Positions 1 through 6,940 of a DNA stretch of 64,000 nt are shown in pieces. A model generated the notes under the pieces. It did not search any database. It saw only the letters and a program-made list of their open reading frames with translations, and had not been told where the DNA came from. Both the position numbers and the translations under genes were made by a program. Numbering within the stretch: the first letter of the stretch is position 1; each line of letters starts with the position of its first letter. The DNA comes from an uncultured Oscillospiraceae bacterium (GTDB taxonomy: Bacteria > Bacillota > Clostridia > Oscillospirales > Ruminococcaceae), in NCBI GenBank assembly GCA_910586535.1, contig CAJUHS010000012.1, positions 33,710 through 97,709 of the forward strand, given 5' to 3'.

Positions 1-158
1 CTCTTTTTAGCCTGTGTTGCAAGACCCTTTTCACGCAGTATAACTATAGCTTTCTCGGTATCGCCGTCAGCTTCCTCGAGAGCCTTTTTACAATCCATCA
101 TTCCAACGCCTGTGGACTTCATCAGATCTTTAATTTCCTGTGGTGAAATCTTTGCCAT
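1..158 (-). CDS. tsf: Elongation factor Ts, N-terminal part (runs off window)
   Basis: The reverse strand from 158 encodes MAKISPQEIKDLMKSTGVGM and continues with MDCKKALEEADGD, the hallmark N-terminal UBA-like domain of EF-Ts (GMMDCKKAL motif). EF-Ts recycles EF-Tu-GDP to EF-Tu-GTP. Only about 52 codons lie in the window. The start is fixed by a good AGGAGGAAT Shine-Dalgarno just upstream. It lies about 90 bp downstream of rpsB on the same strand, the classic rpsB-tsf pair, and is presumably co-transcribed with it. Confidence 0.95.
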   Translation of the reverse strand, partial: MAKISPQEIKDLMKSTGVGMMDCKKALEEADGDTEKAIVILREKGLATQAKK

Positions 159-247
159 TTTTATTCCTCCTATTAGAAACAAGTAATACAGAAGCAAGAG
201 GCAAGAATATTTAGCCTTGCCCCATGCCTTGTTATTTTTTGATATTT

Positions 248-985
248 TTATTCAGCGACTGCTTCCTCTGCCTCTTTCTCAGCAGCCTGTGCAACCTCCT
301 GCTCACCCTGTCTGCCCTCGATAACGGCATCAGCCATTGCACCGGCAATAAGCTTTACAGCGCGGATAGCATCGTCATTTCCGGGAATAACATAATCAAC
401 GTCATCGGGATCGCAGTTTGTATCAACGATCGCAACAATGGGAATACCAAGCTTCTTGGCTTCCGCAACAGCGATCTTCTCCTTGCGGGGATCAACGATA
501 AAGAGCGCTCCGGGAAGCTTCTTCATGGTCTTGATACCGCCAAGGTATTTTTCAAGTTTTTCAATTTCGAGCTGGAGCTTTACAACTTCCTTTTTGGGAA
601 GGAGGTTGAATGTGCCGTCCTCTTCCATCTGGTGGAGCTGCTCAAGTCTTTTGATTCTTCTCTGAATGGTCTTGAAGTTGGTCATCATACCGCCGAGCCA
701 TCTTGCGTTTACATAGTGAACGCCCGCACGTACAGCCTCTTCCTTAACGGAATCGCCAGCCTGCTTCTTTGTGCCGACAAAAAGAACCGTGTCACCGTTC
801 TCGGCAACAGATTTAACAAAGCTGTACGCCTCGTCAAGCTTCTTTACGGTTTTCTGAAGGTCGATGATGTAGATGCCGTTTCTTTCTGTGAAGATGTACG
901 GAGCCATCTTCGGATTCCATCTCCTTGTCTGGTGACCGAAGTGCACGCCTGCTTCAAGAAGCTGTTTCATTGATACTACGCCCAT
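248..985 (-). CDS. rpsB: 30S ribosomal protein S2
   Basis: This 245-aa protein is normal length for S2. It starts MGVVSMKQLLEAGVHFGHQT, with the S2 signature GVHFGHQTRRWNPKM, and has the internal FVGTKKQA, ARWLGGMMTNF and DPRKEKIAVAEA segments. The last ~20 residues are an acidic Ala/Glu tail typical of the family. S2 joins the small subunit late and helps dock S1/mRNA. AGGAGGAACTAC precedes the ATG. It is first in an rpsB-tsf operon with its own promoter and a ~140-nt leader. Confidence 0.97.
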   Translation of the reverse strand: MGVVSMKQLLEAGVHFGHQTRRWNPKMAPYIFTERNGIYIIDLQKTVKKLDEAYSFVKSVAENGDTVLFVGTKKQAGDSVKEEAVRAGVHYVNARWLGGMMTNFKTIQRRIKRLEQLHQMEEDGTFNLLPKKEVVKLQLEIEKLEKYLGGIKTMKKLPGALFIVDPRKEKIAVAEAKKLGIPIVAIVDTNCDPDDVDYVIPGNDDAIRAVKLIAGAMADAVIEGRQGEQEVAQAAEKEAEEAVAE

Positions 986-1126
986 TTGTAGTTCCTCCTA
1001 AAAAATAGTTTTTAGCGCGTCCATAGGGAAGCGCACCTCCGCGCAGCTTAGCTTGACAGCAGCTTATTTTTGGGTAAGCACCCGCCGTCAAAAGCCTACG
1101 CGTGCGAATTTCGCTATGCGAATTGC
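986..1126 (-). promoter_or_regulatory. Structured 5' leader of rpsB
   Basis: The transcribed region between the promoter and the rpsB start can fold. One hairpin has a lower arm GACGGC (pairing GCTGTC) and an inner arm GCTTA (pairing TAAGC). A second GC-rich stem-loop (GCGC...GCGC) lies nearer the ribosome-binding site. Long structured leaders of ribosomal protein operons often mediate autoregulation by the encoded protein. Whether S2 binds here is inference; I cannot match a named leader family. Confidence 0.4.
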
Positions 1127-1132
1127 TTTAAT

Positions 1133-1161
1133 ATTATACCATATATGCCAAATAATTGCAA
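1133..1161 (-). promoter_or_regulatory. rpsB promoter (TTGCAA-N17-TATAAT)
   Basis: On the minus strand TTGCAA (1161-1156), a 17-bp spacer and TATAAT (1138-1133) form a near-consensus sigma-A promoter reading towards rpsB. Transcription would begin near 1126, leaving a leader of about 140 nt. Confidence 0.85.
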
Positions 1162-1176
1162 GGAAAACTTATTGTG

Positions 1177-1464
1177 CTATTTTAACAAACTTTTCGACTG
1201 CAATGTCCGTCTTTTTGCTAATTTTGCCTCATCAGCAGAGATAAGAACCGTATCAACGCCGATTATCTCAATGTCGTCGCAAGTAAGGATAATATCGTCT
1301 TCCCTGCCGAAAAGCCCGAAAAAACGCGATCTTCCGTAAACTATAAAGGACTTTATCATTGAGTCATCCGTATCGAACTCCACATCATCCACAAAGCCCA
1401 TACGCGCGCCATTTTTAATATTTATTATCTCCTTATTACGCAGTTCGGCCAAAGTGCATTTCAC
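1177..1464 (-). CDS. YlmC/YmxH-family PRC-barrel sporulation-associated protein
   Basis: This 95-aa protein resembles the YlmC/YmxH family of Firmicutes, a single PRC-barrel-like domain. The order is an LAELRNKEIINIKNG start, the G-DDVEFD strand, the F-GREDDIILTCDDIEIIG core and a C-terminal D-VLIS strand. Family members are often linked to sporulation, but no biochemical role is established. It starts at GTG (1464) with GAAGGGTGA upstream. It lies between the MreB-like gene and the rpsB promoter on the same strand. The C-terminal basic tail overlaps no other gene. Confidence 0.8.
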   Translation of the reverse strand: MKCTLAELRNKEIINIKNGARMGFVDDVEFDTDDSMIKSFIVYGRSRFFGLFGREDDIILTCDDIEIIGVDTVLISADEAKLAKRRTLQSKSLLK

Positions 1465-1537
1465 GCTATATCACCCTTCCGGACGTTTATAAGCCGTCCT
1501 TTGGAATAATATGCCGAATTCTGCTTGTACTATTCTG

Positions 1538-2539
1538 CTAAAACATGGAAACGTGCTGAAAACCGTCCAGAAGCTTATCAATATTTTTAAAAGCAGACAC
1601 CGTTCCCCTTGCCACACAGGAAATTGGGTCATCGGCAACGTTACACTTTACTCCAAGCTCTGAGGACATTAGCCTGTCAAGACCATAAAGCATCGCTCCG
1701 CCTCCGGTAAGATATACACCGTTGCGGTAAATATCTCCCGCAAGCTCCGGAGGGGTATTTTCCATTACGTCCTTTACAGCTGTGATCATCTCTCTTATGC
1801 TGTCGATTATCGCTTCGTAAATATCGTAATCCGTTACTTCAACCTTTTCGGGAAGCCCCCTAACCAGATGTCTTCCCTTAACCACTATTTTTCTGCTTCC
1901 GTCAGGTGAATATACATTTGCCGCAGCCATTTTAGCGTTTTCCGCAGTTTTTTCGCCTATCAGTATTCTGTAACGGCTGCTTACGTACTTCACTATTGCT
2001 TTGTCAAGCTTGCTGCCAGCCATCTTTACCGAGGACTTAGCCACAACGCCGTTCATGGAAATAACAGCTATATCTGTAGTACCTCCTCCAATATCAACCA
2101 CCATATTTCCGTCTGCGGCAGAAATATCCACACCCGCACCCATAATAGCAGCTACAGGCTCCTCGATCAGATACACCTGCCTCGCGCCGGCAATCTTTGC
2201 AGCTTCGATCACGGCACGGCTTTCCACATCGGTTATCGACGATGGTATGCACATTATAATATTTGGCATGAAAAGCTGTTTTCCCGTTACCTTTTCAATG
2301 AAACAGGCGATCATTTTTTCCGTCATCTTATGGTCGGAAATAACACCGTCACTCAGAGGTCTCACCACAGAAATATAGTCCGGGACTCTGCCTATCATTT
2401 TGTGAGCCTCGTCACCAACAGCAATAACCTCGTCAAGCTTTTTATTAAACGCCACCACCGACGGTTCGTTCAGTACAACGCCCTTATTTCCTACAGCTAT
2501 CATTACATTTGCAGTACCTAAATCAATTCCGATGTCCAT
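1538..2539 (-). CDS. Rod-shape-determining protein, MreB/Mbl family
   Basis: This actin-like ATPase polymerises under the membrane and guides lateral-wall synthesis. It opens MDIGIDLGTANVMIAV (phosphate-1 loop), has the DIGGGTTDIAVIS phosphate-2 loop near residue 155, the LIEEPVAAIMGAG connector and the GVYLTGGGAMLYGLD adenosine motif near the C-terminus. The ATG at 2539 is preferred, giving 333 aa. An upstream in-frame GTG at 2566 overlaps the comF stop (TAGTG) and would add nine non-conserved residues. No mreC/mreD lie next to it, so it may be a paralogue (Mbl/MreBH type) rather than MreB itself. Confidence 0.88.
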   Translation of the reverse strand: MDIGIDLGTANVMIAVGNKGVVLNEPSVVAFNKKLDEVIAVGDEAHKMIGRVPDYISVVRPLSDGVISDHKMTEKMIACFIEKVTGKQLFMPNIIMCIPSSITDVESRAVIEAAKIAGARQVYLIEEPVAAIMGAGVDISAADGNMVVDIGGGTTDIAVISMNGVVAKSSVKMAGSKLDKAIVKYVSSRYRILIGEKTAENAKMAAANVYSPDGSRKIVVKGRHLVRGLPEKVEVTDYDIYEAIIDSIREMITAVKDVMENTPPELAGDIYRNGVYLTGGGAMLYGLDRLMSSELGVKCNVADDPISCVARGTVSAFKNIDKLLDGFQHVSMF

Positions 2540-2565
2540 AATCCAATCATGCTCCTGCGGGAGCA

Positions 2566-3306
2566 CTACTCCTTTCGCTTATGTTTTTTGTCAGAAGAAT
2601 CCTGTCCGTTCAGTCTTGTTACCGCACAAACGGAGACGATGATCCGTTCCGCTCCCGCGTTTTTAAGTATTGCCGCACATTCGTTCAAAGTAGAACCCGT
2701 GGTCATAACATCATCGCAAAGAAGAATGCTTTTCCCAGACAAGTTTGCGTTTCCGCCGTAAAACAGGGACTTTACGCGTTCTCTTCTCTCCGCATCGGTA
2801 TGATTGTGCTGCTCGTCCTTTGTATCTCTTTTAAACAACAGATCGCGCCTCATTGGTATTTTCAAAGCTCTGCCCAAGCTTTTGCCAAACAGTTCCGCCT
2901 GATTGTGACCTCTCGCTATGCGCTTTCTAACACTCATAGGAACAGGTACGATAAAATCCGGCAACAGTATTCCCTCAGCTTTTATATGCCGCGCGGTATC
3001 AGCCGCTGCAAGTTCGGCAAGATTACTCTCGCCATCGTGCTTGAAACGGTAGACCGCGCCTGCAACGTTTGCATCGTCAAAAAAATAAGAGCCGTATACC
3101 ATGTCAAAAGAATGCTTCTCATCACAGCGGCATTTGTCCTGACCGCATTTTCTGCATATCACACTGTTTGCGGCAGTGAGGGCTTCTCGGCAACTTCTGC
3201 AGCAAAGCTCGTTCCAAATTATGAACTCCCCGCAAAACGGACACCTTGACGGAAACAGTATATCCAGCATAAACAGCTTAATGCTTTCAGCCGTTATTTT
3301 CGCCAT
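2566..3306 (-). CDS. comF: ComF-family amidophosphoribosyltransferase-like protein
   Basis: The N-terminus carries a zinc ribbon (CPFCGEF...CCRSC, then CRKCGQDKCRC). The C-terminus has a type-I phosphoribosyltransferase domain with the PRPP-binding motif LLCDDVMTTGSTLNE. ComF homologues take part in DNA uptake and processing during competence; the enzymatic role, if any, is unclear. The ATG at 3306 is chosen because AAAGGAG lies 8 nt upstream; the longer TTG start would include the Shine-Dalgarno. It overlaps the end of recD2 by 20 bp and abuts the mreB-like gene, so the three are probably co-transcribed. Confidence 0.88.
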   Translation of the reverse strand: MAKITAESIKLFMLDILFPSRCPFCGEFIIWNELCCRSCREALTAANSVICRKCGQDKCRCDEKHSFDMVYGSYFFDDANVAGAVYRFKHDGESNLAELAAADTARHIKAEGILLPDFIVPVPMSVRKRIARGHNQAELFGKSLGRALKIPMRRDLLFKRDTKDEQHNHTDAERRERVKSLFYGGNANLSGKSILLCDDVMTTGSTLNECAAILKNAGAERIIVSVCAVTRLNGQDSSDKKHKRKE

Positions 3307-5515
3307 GTTCCAGCTCCTTTTCAAGCATATGTCTCAGGCAGGAATATCTTAATGTCCTGCGATTATTGTTTACCATTGATTCCACAACGCGTCTCGAACC
3401 TACGATTATCAGCAGCTTTTTCGCTCTTGTAACCGCTGTATACAAAAGATTCCGGTAATAAAGCTTTTCAAAACCGCCCAGCAGCGGAATTATCACCGCG
3501 TTAAACTCGCTGCCCTGACTTTTGTGCACCGAAATAGCATATGCAAGCTCAAGCTGATCGAGCATTTCATATGTATACTCGGCGATACGTCCGTCAAAGT
3601 CAATATATATCTTGCTTTCGGCTTTTACCGCCTTTAGAATTATTCCAATATCGCCGTTAAAAATACCTGTGCCTTTTTCCATCCCCTTTGTCCATTCGAT
3701 GTCATAATTATTTTTGACCTGCATTACCTTGTCATCGGGACGGAAATTATACATAACTCCCCTTATCTCTGACTTATCTTTCTTTGGAGGATTAAGCGCA
3801 AGCTGCAATACCTTATTCATTTCAACAACTCCCAGTGCGCCTTTTCTTGACGGACAAAGAACCTGTATATCGTCAGAAGAAGCAAAGCCGTACGCCGCGG
3901 GAAGCCGTTCTACCGCAAGTTCCACCACCGTATCCGACGCCGACTCGTAGTCCAGCCTCTGCATAAAAAAGAAATCGCTGTCCGCACGTGACATATCTGG
4001 CTGCTCGCCGTTTACTATTTTATGCGCGTTTGTGACGATACAGCTTTGCTGAGCCTGACGGAAAATTTCCGTAAGCTTCACCACCGGAAGCTTTCCGCAG
4101 TCTATCATGTCCTTAAGGATATTTCCCGCACCCACCGACGGTAGCTGGTCGCTGTCCCCTACCATTATCAGCCGGCATGAAAGCTTCAGCGCACGAAGCA
4201 ATGCCTCAAACAAAAGAGTATCCACCATGGACATTTCATCCACTATCATTATATCGCAGGAAATAGGATTGTTATCATCGTGCTTAAAGCGCGGCTTACC
4301 TCCACCGTCAAACATGACTTCGAGCATACGGTGTATGGTCTTAGCTTCGTATCCGGTAAGATCGGAAATACGTTTTGCCGCCTTTCCGGTTGGAGCGGCT
4401 ATCATTACTTTCAGTCCCCTCTGCTCGTACAGGGAAATAATGGCTTTCAGTGTGGTTGTCTTTCCCGTTCCGGGACCTCCCGTAAGTATCATAAAGCCCT
4501 GTGACAGCGCCAGAGAAATAGCTTTCCTCTGCTGCTCGGCATATGTAATGACCTTGGTTTTTTCCTCGATGTCGATAAGCTTTTTGTAGTCAATACCAGT
4601 ATCTTTAAGACAGCCGCTCATGACAGCAAGCCGTCCGGTTATGTACTGCTCCGCATTGAAATAGTCGCTTAGATAGATAAAGCTCCTGCCGTCTTTTTCG
4701 TACCGAACAAAATCTCCTTCAGAGCATCGGCTTTCTATACATTTTTCAAAAAGCTCATTGTCTATTTCAAGAAGCTTTAAAGCGGTGGATTTGAGCCTGT
4801 CCTCAGGCAGACAGGTATGTCCCGAAAAAGTGTTGTTCACAAGAATATAAGTTATCCCAGCAGAAATACGAGCCTCTCCGTTCATTGGGTAACCCGTCTT
4901 TACAGCCATGCCCTCAGCCTTGTCAAATTCAAGCTCTATGCCGTTCCCGCATAACATATAGGGGTTTTCCTTTATTATCTCAACTGCATACTGCCCCCAT
5001 TTTTTCCATGCCGCAACCGCTGCGAACGGAGGGATACCATACTGTGAAAGAAATATCATCAACGCCCGCATACCAAACACACGCTTGAAATCCATCGATA
5101 TTTCTTCCGCCTTGGAGGACGTTATCCCCTTTACGCATACAAGGCGTTCGGGTTCGTTTTCAATAACGTCCAGAGCCTTATCCCCAAATTCTTCAACAAT
5201 ACGTCCAGCAAGTGTTCTACCTATTCCCTTTAAAGCTCCCGAAGAAAGATATTTCAGTATCGCATTTGTTGTGGCGGGCATCTTTCTCTCGCAATAGCTT
5301 GCTCTGAACTGCATACCAAATTTTGCGTGCTTTGTATAGGCTCCTGAAACAATCAGTTCCTCGCCCTCCTCTATATTGCCCAATTCGCCAACAACAGTAA
5401 CGTAGTCGCCGTTAACATCAAGATCAAGCACTACATATCCGTTGGCGGGATTACTGAACAGCACCGTGTCTACTACGCCCTCAAGCTTTATAAAGTTTTC
5501 GCTGTCCACTATCAC
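3287..5515 (-). CDS. recD2: ATP-dependent DNA helicase RecD2 (SF1B)
   Basis: This RecD2-type 5'-3' helicase works without RecBC in recombination and replication repair. An N-terminal OB-like domain is followed by helix-hairpin-helix segments (LKGIGRTLAGRIVEEFG), Walker A GGPGTGKTTTLKAI near residue 345, Walker B MIVDEMSMVD, and the C-terminal UvrD-like AISVHKSQGSEF and LLYTAVTRAKK motifs. An ORF open from 5653 contains a strong promoter and the upstream terminator inside its first 46 codons, so translation must begin later, at GTG 5515 (742 aa) or GTG 5509. Family members run about 720-800 aa. It leads a recD2-comF-mreB transcript. Confidence 0.92.
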   Translation of the reverse strand: MIVDSENFIKLEGVVDTVLFSNPANGYVVLDLDVNGDYVTVVGELGNIEEGEELIVSGAYTKHAKFGMQFRASYCERKMPATTNAILKYLSSGALKGIGRTLAGRIVEEFGDKALDVIENEPERLVCVKGITSSKAEEISMDFKRVFGMRALMIFLSQYGIPPFAAVAAWKKWGQYAVEIIKENPYMLCGNGIELEFDKAEGMAVKTGYPMNGEARISAGITYILVNNTFSGHTCLPEDRLKSTALKLLEIDNELFEKCIESRCSEGDFVRYEKDGRSFIYLSDYFNAEQYITGRLAVMSGCLKDTGIDYKKLIDIEEKTKVITYAEQQRKAISLALSQGFMILTGGPGTGKTTTLKAIISLYEQRGLKVMIAAPTGKAAKRISDLTGYEAKTIHRMLEVMFDGGGKPRFKHDDNNPISCDIMIVDEMSMVDTLLFEALLRALKLSCRLIMVGDSDQLPSVGAGNILKDMIDCGKLPVVKLTEIFRQAQQSCIVTNAHKIVNGEQPDMSRADSDFFFMQRLDYESASDTVVELAVERLPAAYGFASSDDIQVLCPSRKGALGVVEMNKVLQLALNPPKKDKSEIRGVMYNFRPDDKVMQVKNNYDIEWTKGMEKGTGIFNGDIGIILKAVKAESKIYIDFDGRIAEYTYEMLDQLELAYAISVHKSQGSEFNAVIIPLLGGFEKLYYRNLLYTAVTRAKKLLIIVGSRRVVESMVNNNRRTLRYSCLRHMLEKELEHGENNG

Positions 5516-5563
5516 GCCCCCAAACCAAACCGCAAAATAAGTATAAACTGCATATACATTTTT

Positions 5564-5593
5564 ATTATAGCACACGACATACGAAAAAGTCAA
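5564..5593 (-). promoter_or_regulatory. recD2 promoter (TTGACT-N18-TATAAT)
   Basis: The minus strand carries TTGACT (5593-5588), an 18-bp spacer and TATAAT (5569-5564). It sits directly after the terminator of the preceding gene and about 45 bp before the recD2 GTG, which rules out the longer recD2 start. Confidence 0.85.
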
Positions 5594-5620
5594 TACAAAA
5601 ACCGATCTTACGATCGGTTT
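5594..5620 (-). terminator. Rho-independent terminator of the small membrane-protein gene
   Basis: A 9-bp perfect stem (AAACCGATC / GATCGGTTT) with a 4-nt loop ends in TTTTGTA on the minus strand. It is immediately followed by the recD2 promoter. Confidence 0.7.
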
Positions 5621-5667
5621 CCGCACAATGCTCATTTGTTTCCGTACATTCATTTTTTTGCCAATTT

Positions 5668-6021
5668 TTATAATGATATTAAGTTTCCCAAAATCTTGCA
5701 GATATTTTCCGAACAGTCTTCAGAGTCAATTATTTCATATCTGCACGAATGCTCCATAAGCTTTTCAAAAATGTTTAGAGTCTCGCTGTCAGCGCCGAAG
5801 TCCACCGCCGCAACTATTGTTTCCGGACATCTTTCCGCGATCTTGTAAACGCAGTTCCTCACAATAAATTCCGGAGTTTCCATATTCTCTGTAAGCGGCA
5901 CTACCACAACAGGAACGGCTCCCTTACTCCCTGCCGCATAAAATTTTACTATCACCAATCCGTTTATCAGCACAGCTGCAAGACATATTCCGAAAAGCAG
6001 CAAAAGTTTTGTTTCAAGCAT
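5668..6021 (-). CDS. Small membrane-anchored hypothetical protein
   Basis: This 117-aa protein is not assigned to a family. A single N-terminal membrane segment (about residues 6-26, LLLLFGICLAAVLINGLVIV) is followed by a soluble domain with alternating hydrophobic strands (VPVVVVPLTEN, ETIVAAVDFG). The end is acidic and contains two cysteines (HSCRYEIIDSEDC). ATG 6021 is preferred because GAAAGGAGC lies 7 nt upstream; the alternative ATG at 6039 would put that site inside the gene. It has its own terminator before recD2. Confidence 0.6.
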   Translation of the reverse strand: MLETKLLLLFGICLAAVLINGLVIVKFYAAGSKGAVPVVVVPLTENMETPEFIVRNCVYKIAERCPETIVAAVDFGADSETLNIFEKLMEHSCRYEIIDSEDCSENICKILGNLISL

Positions 6022-6069
6022 AAAAAACGCTCCTTTCACTTTATTTTATGAAAGAAACGCCTTTTGGTG

Positions 6070-6113
6070 AAAAAAATATAAAAACAGGATTACCGCTCAA
6101 TAAGCGGCAATCC
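6070..6113 (-). terminator. Terminator of the RNHCP gene
   Basis: An 11-bp stem (GGATTGCCGCT / AGCGGTAATCC, one G-T wobble) with a 5-nt loop is followed on the minus strand by CTGTTTTTATATTTTTTTC. It sits just beyond the stop of the RNHCP-domain gene. Confidence 0.85.
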
Positions 6114-6121
6114 CGTTGTCA

Positions 6122-6547
6122 TTATTGTATGGAACCGTCTACGCCCATTTGCTCCGTAAGCTCTTCAAGGAACTCCACGGGGAAAGGCGGATTAGCAAGC
6201 GGCTTCATTGCAATAGACATAAGCTTTATAGGGTTATCATCGGCAGCAGTGCGGTTCGCGGAAAATTTACCGCAGCGTTTGCATCTGTGTATAACCGACC
6301 ATTCGCAGTTCTTTTTTATCCAGACCGCAACAGGCTCCATTATGCCGCCGCAGTCGGATTCCCGGTCTCCAGGCTCGTTGTCCACGTGCAGACTTGACAA
6401 ACAGTTGGGACAATGATTCCTGTGCTCGCTTCCCGCACCCTCCGGAACGATCTGCCGTCCGCAGACCTTGCAGGTGAAAACGTCCTTGCAGGCATGGTTT
6501 TTATAGTAACCCTTTTCAAATGATCTTCTCTTGTTTTCTCTGTTCAA
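6122..6547 (-). CDS. RNHCP domain zinc-binding protein
   Basis: This 141-aa protein has the diagnostic motif RNHCPNCLSSLHVD. Two zinc-ribbon-like cysteine sets surround it: an N-terminal FTCKVCGRQIVPEG...HRNHCPNC, and C-terminally RCKRCGKFSANRT preceded by a DCGGIMEP segment. The family is named for this motif and its molecular role is not established. The likely start is TTG (6547), the only initiator well spaced from the AGGAGGAATATTC site. A strong hairpin (6579-6612) lies 20 nt upstream of that site. It is downstream of cellobiose phosphorylase and two possible mini-ORFs. Confidence 0.8.
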   Translation of the reverse strand: MNRENKRRSFEKGYYKNHACKDVFTCKVCGRQIVPEGAGSEHRNHCPNCLSSLHVDNEPGDRESDCGGIMEPVAVWIKKNCEWSVIHRCKRCGKFSANRTAADDNPIKLMSIAMKPLANPPFPVEFLEELTEQMGVDGSIQ

Positions 6548-6578
6548 GAATATTCCTCCTAAAAAGTAAATACCCTTT

Positions 6579-6612
6579 GGGAGGTCACTGTTTTTTGCAG
6601 TACTAACCTCCC
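6579..6612 (-). promoter_or_regulatory. Hairpin upstream of the RNHCP ribosome-binding site
   Basis: GGGAGGT pairs with ACCTCCC, and an inner ACTG pairs with CAGT around an A-rich loop. No U-tract follows directly, so it is a poor terminator. Its 3' arm (ACCTCC) could instead pair with the AGGAGG of the RNHCP gene, which would make it a translational switch. That alternative is inference. Confidence 0.4.
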
Positions 6613-6614
6613 GG

Positions 6615-6653
6615 TCAGTCTACAATCACCTCATAATTAAATTTGATACTCAC
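6615..6653 (-). CDS. Possible 12-codon mini-ORF
   Basis: GTG-initiated reading frame MSIKFNYEVIVD, with AAAGGAG 7 nt upstream. It has no known homologue. It lies about 160 nt after the GC-rich hairpin that follows cellobiose phosphorylase and before the RNHCP gene. Its product shares the K-F-N element after the start with the neighbouring mini-ORF. It could be a leader peptide or chance. Confidence 0.25.
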   Translation of the reverse strand: MSIKFNYEVIVD

Positions 6654-6708
6654 ACAAATTCTCCTTTCTGTTGCAATAAATTTAGCCGGCAGAGCCATGA
6701 CGATACGG

Positions 6709-6777
6709 TCATGATTTACACGCCCTCGCATTTAAGTTTGGAAGCAGTGATCGGACTGAATTGAATTTTACAATCAC
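6709..6777 (-). CDS. Possible 22-codon mini-ORF
   Basis: A GTG-initiated frame (first residues MIVKFNSVRSLLPN) follows GAAAGGAGG with an ideal 6-nt spacing. An overlapping ATG two bases upstream would stop at once (ATGTGA). The peptide is basic with one cysteine near the end and has no recognised family. The strong ribosome-binding site is the main support. Confidence 0.3.
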   Translation of the reverse strand: MIVKFNSVRSLLPNLNARACKS

Positions 6778-6940
6778 ATAGATCCTCCTTTCTTACCCTG
6801 ATTAACTCCTAAAAACTCAGTCGTTGATCAGTATTAAACATTTTATACAATAAACTTGCCCGCCCCCCTAAGGGGGCTTGACACGATTACGATTTATAGC
6901 TTTTTCATTGAGGGAGACTTGGGCTGCTGTGGTTTACTGT

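Larger units (their letters stand above)
6548..6940 (-). other. 393-bp stretch between cellobiose phosphorylase and the RNHCP gene
   Basis: No normal gene is present. It holds a GC-rich hairpin (6862-6877, GCCCCC/GGGGGC) just after the phosphorylase gene, two mini-ORFs with strong ribosome-binding sites (6709-6777 and 6615-6653), and the hairpin at 6579-6612. I see no convincing promoter, so it may be part of the phosphorylase transcript. Confidence 0.5.

Noticed and set aside
224..973. Long plus-strand frame opposite rpsB
   Set aside because: It is the complementary shadow of rpsB; the minus frame matches S2 throughout and has promoter and ribosome site.
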